Below are positions 5,534 through 9,756 of a DNA stretch of 9,756 bases, piece by piece (within the stretch, counting starts at the first letter, position 1; each line of letters begins with the position of its first letter). The notes beneath the pieces are model-generated. The model did no database searches. It saw only the letters and a program-made list of their open reading frames with translations, and had not been told where the DNA came from. A program made the translations under genes and the position numbers. The DNA is from Paramuribaculum sp. (GTDB lineage: Bacteria; Bacteroidota; Bacteroidia; Bacteroidales; Muribaculaceae): NCBI GenBank assembly GCA_009775605.1, contig VSPV01000100.1, positions 1 to 9,756 on the forward strand. The letters run 5' to 3'.

Positions 5534-6112
5534 ATGGATATCCGCAACCAAGACATAACCCACGACGATAATACCCAGGGCCTCCTCGACCAGCTCCGAA
5601 GCACGTGGAATGAAATAGAGACGCCGCCTCCGTTCCGCAATGCCGAAACGAAATCCCGTCGCATTTCACCAAGGCGCGACAAGCTTCTGCGCTACTACAC
5701 CCGGCTGTTCGCAATTGCTATCGTTTGGGTCGGTATCAGTGTACCTATAATGAAAGAAGTAGGGTCATCTGTGACAACAGGACTTTGCCTTTCCGCTTTC
5801 TTTCTTATCATGGCGATAATGATTGGCCTCCAGAAACGCAGGGTTGAGGCTCTTGATTTCGGATCGCTCACATCGGCTGAGCTGCTCGACAACATAGCCC
5901 GGCTTCAGCGGCTGCGCACCCTCCACATAATAATCGGATGCATCACCGGCATTCCTCTGCTGGCGGTCTTGCTCCATAGTTTCGCCGTCACCGACATCTG
6001 GATGTTTGCAGGCGGTTGCGCCGGACTATGTGCAGGCGCTACAATAGGCATCATCAATAACCTGCGCACGCGCCGCATGATACGTGAAATACGCAGCGAG
6101 CTTGAAGACTGA
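5534..6112 (+). CDS. Four-span membrane protein cotranscribed with the sigma factor; possible anti-sigma-like partner
   Basis: A 192-residue protein starting at ATG 5534, 13 bases after the sigma gene. The N-terminal 55 residues are soluble (MDIRNQDITHDDNTQGLLDQ and following) and contain a short helix followed by a PPP turn and a basic stretch (SRRISPRRDK). Membrane segments lie at about 57-73, 79-98, 129-150 and 154-175, with charged loops between and a basic, helical C-terminus (NNLRTRRMIREIRSELED). Position and topology (cytoplasmic N-terminal segment plus spans) fit a membrane anti-sigma factor or sensor, and this is common for ECF genes in Bacteroidetes. No zinc-binding anti-sigma motif (HxxxCxxC) and no FecR-type domain is present, so the anti-sigma role is inference only. 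The family is not recognised. Confidence 0.65.
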   Translation: MDIRNQDITHDDNTQGLLDQLRSTWNEIETPPPFRNAETKSRRISPRRDKLLRYYTRLFAIAIVWVGISVPIMKEVGSSVTTGLCLSAFFLIMAIMIGLQKRRVEALDFGSLTSAELLDNIARLQRLRTLHIIIGCITGIPLLAVLLHSFAVTDIWMFAGGCAGLCAGATIGIINNLRTRRMIREIRSELED

Positions 6113-6123
6113 CAAGAACTTTC

Positions 6124-6159
6124 CCCAGTATTCTCATTATTCCCGGTATTCTCATAATT
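6124..6159. repeat. Two tandem 18-bp repeats in the uvrA upstream region
   Basis: CCCAGTATTCTCATTATT (6124-6141) is followed directly by CCCGGTATTCTCATAATT (6142-6159). They match at 16 of 18 positions, and the core GTATTCTCAT is identical. They start 11 bases after the stop of the preceding gene and about 58 bases before the uvrA -7 box. Directly repeated sites of this spacing could bind a regulator in two phased copies, or be a simple duplication. Confidence 0.6.
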
Positions 6160-6188
6160 ATTGATAAATATGGTTAGAGTATGCTTGA

Positions 6189-6228
6189 CCCGCAAGGCCA
6201 TACGGAGCTTTTTTCGTATCTTTGCGGG
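6189..6228. promoter_or_regulatory. 40-bp two-part inverted repeat covering the uvrA promoter and ending just before its ATG
   Basis: Outer arms CCCGCAA (6189-6195) and TTGCGGG (6222-6228) and inner arms ATACG (6200-6204) and CGTAT (6215-6219) are both perfect. They are separated by a small asymmetric internal loop and close a 10-base loop ending in six T. The right half contains the -7 box and the structure ends two bases before the ATG at 6231. As DNA it could be an operator. In read-through RNA from upstream it would be a hairpin abutting the start codon, or a terminator of the sigma operon. Confidence 0.5.
6217..6224 (+). promoter_or_regulatory. -7 promoter box of uvrA
   Basis: TATCTTTG matches TAnnTTTG. 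No TTTG lies 19-21 bases upstream, so the -33 part is degenerate. The box ends only six bases before ATG 6231, so a transcript from it would be leaderless or nearly so. Confidence 0.45.
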
Positions 6229-6230
6229 CT

Positions 6231-9041
6231 ATGCAGAAACCTGACGACAACATAATCATAAAAGGTGCCCGCGTCAACAACCTCAAAGGCATCGACGTGG
6301 AGATTCCGCGCGGCGAACTGGTGGTAATCACCGGCCTGTCCGGCTCGGGCAAATCATCACTTGCTTTCGACACACTTTACGCCGAGGGACAGCGGCGCTA
6401 CGTGGAAAGCCTTAGCGCCTACGCCCGCCAGTTCATGGGCAAGATGGCCAAACCGGAGTGCGACTTCATAAAAGGGCTTCCGCCGGCCATAGCCATAGAG
6501 CAGAAGGTGAGCACACGCAATCCACGAAGCACCGTGGGCACCTCGACCGAAATATACGACTATCTGCGACTGCTTTTCGCGCGCATCGGACGCACCATCT
6601 CGCCGGTGAGCGGCGAGGAAGTGAAAAAACACTCCGTCAACGACATTATTGAAGCGGCATCCGCCCTCTCTCCCGGCACGCGCCTGGCGATTGCCGCGCC
6701 CATCCATATCCCTGAGGGGCGCAAGGCCGCGACACAGCTCGACGTCTACCTGAAAGGAGGTTACTCCCGACTGATAGACGCCGACGGCAACTTCATTTCC
6801 ATATCCGATATTCTTGCCGGTGACAAGGTAGACGATTCCGTGGCCGGCCGCTACATGCTCCTGATTGACCGCATGGCGGCATCTGCCGATCCTGATGAAG
6901 TGAGCCGTATGGCCGATTCGGCCGAGACAGCACTCTTCGAGGGCAACGGATGCCTCACGCTGTATGTGTGGGACGGCGGTGACAAACCGCGCCGCGAGGA
7001 GTTCTCCACACGCTTTGAAGCCGACGGAATGACCTTCATGGAGCCTTCCGACCAGATGTTCAACTTCAACAATCCTTATGGGGCGTGTCCGCGCTGCGAG
7101 GGCTTCGGCAAGACCATGGGAATAGACGAGCGTCTGGTAGTGCCCGACCCCGGCAAATCAGTGTATGAGGATGCCGTGGTGTGCTGGCGCGGCGAGAAAA
7201 TGAGCGAATGGAAGCAGATGTGCATCCGCGCGGCATCCGCGGCTGATTTTCCCATCCACCGCCCCTACGCCGAGCTCACGCAGGCCCAGAAAGATTTTCT
7301 GTGGCACGGCGGTCATGGTTTCGAAGGAATAGACGGTTTCTTCCGGATGGTCGAGGAAAACCTCTACAAGATACAATACCGCGTGATGCTTGCCCGCTAC
7401 CGGGGCAAGACCGTGTGCCCCGACTGTCACGGCTCACGACTGAGACCCGAGGCACTGTATGTGCGCGTGGCCGGACATACAATCGCCGACCTCGTGACCA
7501 TGCCGGTGGAGCGTCTGCGCGACTTCTTTGCCAATATGGAGCTTACCGACCGCGAGCGCATGATCTCGCGCCGGCTTCTTCCTGAAATAATAAGCCGACT
7601 CACATTCCTCTGCGACGTGGGGCTCGGCTACCTTACGCTCGACCGCCTCTCATCCACCCTGTCGGGCGGCGAGAGCCAGAGAATAAACCTGGCCACCTCG
7701 CTGGGCAGTTCGCTCGTGGGATCGCTTTACATTCTCGACGAGCCCAGCATAGGACTGCACACCCGCGACACCGACCGCCTCATAAGCGTTCTGCGCAAAC
7801 TGCAGTCAATAGGCAACACTGTGGTAGTGGTGGAACATGACGAGGAAATAATGCGATCGGCCGACCATCTGATAGACGTAGGCCCGGAGGCCGGACGTCA
7901 CGGCGGCAAGATTGTCTACAACGGACCCGTTTCCGAAATAGACAAGGCCACCGGAAGCTACACGGCATCTTACCTTCGCGGCGACCTCACCATTCCGGTA
8001 CCTTCGACGAGGAGACCGTGGCGCGACTCGATTGAGGTGCGCGGCGCGCGCGAACACAATCTGAAAAACATCGACGTGAAATTTCCGCTCGGAGTGATGA
8101 CGGTGGTTACCGGCGTGAGCGGTTCGGGAAAATCCACACTGGTGCGCGACATCCTGTATCGCGCGCTTGTGAGACATCTTGGCGACCCATGCGACGCTCC
8201 CGGCCTGTTCAACGGCCTCGGCGGTGACCTGCAGCGCATAAAAGCCGTGGAATTCGTTGACCAGAATCCCATAGGACGCTCCACGCGCTCCAATCCGGCT
8301 ACCTATCTGAAAGCTTTCGACGAGATACGCCAGCTCTTCGCTGCGCAGCAGGGGGCCAAACAGATGGGATTCGGCCCCGGCTACTTCTCGTTCAATGCCG
8401 AAGGCGGACGCTGCGAGGAATGCAAAGGCGAGGGCACAATAACCATCGAGATGCAGTTCATGGCCGACATCACCATTCCCTGCGAGGCATGCCACGGCAA
8501 ACGCTATAAACGCGACGTGCTCGACATTCTTTACCGCGGGAAAAACATAAGCGACGTGCTTGACATGACCGTGAATGAAGCAGTGGAATTCTTCTCGGCA
8601 GAGGGCACCGGAGCGGCTGAGCAGCGCATAGTGCGACGGCTGCGCCCGCTTCAGGACGTGGGTCTGGGTTACGTGAAACTCGGCCAGAGTTCATCCACCC
8701 TTTCGGGTGGAGAAAACCAGCGCGTGAAGCTCGCCTACTATCTTTCGCTGGAAAAGCAGATGCCTACCATGCTCATATTCGACGAACCCACCACCGGCCT
8801 GCATTTCAACGACATAAAGACCCTGATGGATTCATTCGACCGGCTGATTGAAAAAGGCCATACCGTTGTGATAATCGAGCACAATCTGGATGTGGTGAAA
8901 TGTGCCGACCACGTTATCGACATAGGCTCCGAAGGGGGCGAAGCGGGAGGCAACCTCGTGGCATGCGGCACCCCCGAACAGGTGGCAGCCTGCGCCGAAA
9001 GCTACACCGGACGCTACCTCAAGGCCAAACTCAACCAATAA
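6231..9041 (+). CDS. uvrA: Excinuclease ABC subunit A (UvrA)
   Basis: DNA damage sensor of nucleotide excision repair: a dimer scans DNA, loads UvrB and is released by ATP use. It has 936 residues from ATG 6231, near the usual length of about 940; a TTG three codons earlier is less likely. Two ABC modules are complete: Walker A GLSGSGKSS (35-43), signature LSGGE (477-481), Walker B LYILDEPS (499-506); then Walker A GVSGSGKST (628-636), signature LSGGE (824-828), Walker B MLIFDEPTTGLH (847-858). The damage-sensing zinc module of the second half is intact (CEEC 728-731, CEAC 751-754). The first zinc module keeps only one pair (CPRC 286-289): the preceding pair is replaced around FSTRFEADGM (258-267). 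CPDC (396-399) is also present. Bacteroidetes often carry more than one UvrA, and this may be the paralogue with the reduced first zinc site. The gene overlaps serB tail-to-tail. Confidence 0.95.
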   Translation: MQKPDDNIIIKGARVNNLKGIDVEIPRGELVVITGLSGSGKSSLAFDTLYAEGQRRYVESLSAYARQFMGKMAKPECDFIKGLPPAIAIEQKVSTRNPRSTVGTSTEIYDYLRLLFARIGRTISPVSGEEVKKHSVNDIIEAASALSPGTRLAIAAPIHIPEGRKAATQLDVYLKGGYSRLIDADGNFISISDILAGDKVDDSVAGRYMLLIDRMAASADPDEVSRMADSAETALFEGNGCLTLYVWDGGDKPRREEFSTRFEADGMTFMEPSDQMFNFNNPYGACPRCEGFGKTMGIDERLVVPDPGKSVYEDAVVCWRGEKMSEWKQMCIRAASAADFPIHRPYAELTQAQKDFLWHGGHGFEGIDGFFRMVEENLYKIQYRVMLARYRGKTVCPDCHGSRLRPEALYVRVAGHTIADLVTMPVERLRDFFANMELTDRERMISRRLLPEIISRLTFLCDVGLGYLTLDRLSSTLSGGESQRINLATSLGSSLVGSLYILDEPSIGLHTRDTDRLISVLRKLQSIGNTVVVVEHDEEIMRSADHLIDVGPEAGRHGGKIVYNGPVSEIDKATGSYTASYLRGDLTIPVPSTRRPWRDSIEVRGAREHNLKNIDVKFPLGVMTVVTGVSGSGKSTLVRDILYRALVRHLGDPCDAPGLFNGLGGDLQRIKAVEFVDQNPIGRSTRSNPATYLKAFDEIRQLFAAQQGAKQMGFGPGYFSFNAEGGRCEECKGEGTITIEMQFMADITIPCEACHGKRYKRDVLDILYRGKNISDVLDMTVNEAVEFFSAEGTGAAEQRIVRRLRPLQDVGLGYVKLGQSSSTLSGGENQRVKLAYYLSLEKQMPTMLIFDEPTTGLHFNDIKTLMDSFDRLIEKGHTVVIIEHNLDVVKCADHVIDIGSEGGEAGGNLVACGTPEQVAACAESYTGRYLKAKLNQ
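9031..9041. other. Convergent gene-end overlap between uvrA and serB
   Basis: The uvrA stop TAA (9039-9041) and the serB stop (complement of TCA at 9031-9033) lie so that the last codons overlap by 11 bases. No hairpin or T-run separates the genes, so transcripts probably run into each other and give antisense RNA at both 3' ends. Confidence 0.8.
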
Positions 9042-9756
9042 AGGAATCCTTGAATCCGATGAAATATAGTATGCCGTCGAGGCCTATCGTCGACAGACTC
9101 TGACCGGCGTTGGCCTTGACCTTTGGCTTGGCATGGCACGCGATTCCGAGGCCGGCGGCCGAAAGCATGGGGAGGTCGTTGGCACCGTCGCCCACGGCGA
9201 TGGTCTGGCGCATATCCAGATTTTCCACCTGAGCTATGAGTCGGAGCAGTTCCTGCTTGCGGCGCCCGTCGACAATCTCGCCGAGATACCTTCCGGTAAG
9301 CTTGCCGTCGACAATCTCGAGGTCGTTGGCATACACATAGTCGAATCCGAAACGCTGTTTGAGGTAATTTCCGAAGTATGTGAAACCGCCTGAAAGTATG
9401 GCCGTCTTATAGCCTGTGCGCTTCAGCACCGTCATCATACGGTCAACGCCCTCGGTTATGGGCAGATTCTCGGCAATCTCGCGCATCACGCTCTCGTCAA
9501 GGCCCTTGAGAAGGGCCACGCGACGGGTGAAACTCTCGCGAAAATCAATCTCTCCGCGCATAGCCCGCTCGGTGATACGGCGCACCTCCTCACCCACACC
9601 GGCGCGGTCGGCAAGTTCATCTATAACTTCAGTGCCAATCAGAGTGGAATCCATATCGAAGCACACCAGACGGCGGCAGCGGCGGAACATATTGTCCTCC
9701 TGGAGGGAAATATCGATGTCGCCCTTTCTCTTATACACCTCTCCGAGCCCACGAGA
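9031..9756 (-). CDS. serB: Phosphoserine phosphatase SerB (5' end beyond the window)
   Basis: Removes phosphate from phosphoserine, the last step of serine synthesis, in the cytoplasm. The frame is open from the right edge (reading SRGLGEVYKRKGDIDI) to a TGA at 9033-9031, giving 241 residues. A GTG at 9738 is not needed as a start, because the upstream codons continue in frame and look like SerB. All four HAD motifs are seen in this part: DMDST (34-38) with nucleophile Asp34 and acid Asp36, SGG (122-124), Lys167 in GRRKQELL, and GDGAND (189-194). The missing N-terminal part would be expected to hold ACT-type regulatory domains, as in the roughly 400-residue SerB of Bacteroidetes. The 3' end overlaps the uvrA end by 11 bases. 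No terminator is seen between the two. Confidence 0.93.
   Translation of the reverse strand, partial: SRGLGEVYKRKGDIDISLQEDNMFRRCRRLVCFDMDSTLIGTEVIDELADRAGVGEEVRRITERAMRGEIDFRESFTRRVALLKGLDESVMREIAENLPITEGVDRMMTVLKRTGYKTAILSGGFTYFGNYLKQRFGFDYVYANDLEIVDGKLTGRYLGEIVDGRRKQELLRLIAQVENLDMRQTIAVGDGANDLPMLSAAGLGIACHAKPKVKANAGQSLSTIGLDGILYFIGFKDSFIG

Noticed and set aside
7806..8495. 229-codon minus-strand open frame within uvrA
   Set aside because: It lies fully inside a strongly conserved UvrA coding region; long antisense frames are expected in such GC-rich codon usage.
9736..9738. GTG as the start codon of serB
   Set aside because: The frame continues upstream to the window edge with SerB-like residues, so the real start is outside the window.

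Overview
The window reads as a chromosomal segment from a gut-type Bacteroidales bacterium. A Muribaculaceae-like origin is my inference. The reasons are: promoters of the Bacteroidetes form TTTG-N19-21-TAnnTTTG, start codons almost without Shine-Dalgarno sequences, UvrA and SerB sequences of Bacteroidetes character, and compact operons with ATGA-type overlaps. No phage, insertion sequence, CRISPR array, tRNA or rRNA gene was recognised.

Layout. Bases 1-123 are the 3' end of an AT-rich gene that enters from the left, followed by a good intrinsic terminator (144-166). Bases 124-530 hold no convincing long gene. They form a GC-rich, hairpin-dense stretch with a possible 31-codon ORF and a hairpin-bracketed repeat (380-482), and may be a dispersed repeat or structured RNA. 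A small single-span membrane protein lies on the minus strand (531-710). Bases 711-870 are a divergent promoter region with a near-perfect promoter and an inverted-repeat operator for the rightward operon.

The operon at 871-4862 encodes an ABC ATPase, a six-span permease, a YtrA-type GntR repressor, a small membrane-anchored protein and an exported protein of the ChaN/EreA/TraB (TIKI) type. The first three genes overlap by a few bases and the third overlaps the fourth. This points to a self-regulated exporter or envelope-stress unit with an extra periplasmic protein. After it comes a nested inverted repeat (4889-4954), then an ECF sigma factor (5008-5520) paired with a four-span membrane protein (5534-6112) that could be its partner. 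A tandem 18-bp repeat and a 40-bp inverted repeat covering the -7 box precede uvrA (6231-9041), the nucleotide excision repair ATPase. The uvrA gene overlaps tail-to-tail with serB (minus strand, 9031 to beyond the right edge), phosphoserine phosphatase.

Most of the window is ordinary core and accessory chromosome. The points most worth a second look are the operon with its YtrA-like operator and TIKI-type protein, the nested repeat at 4889-4954, the inverted repeat over the uvrA promoter, and the hairpin-dense stretch at 124-490.
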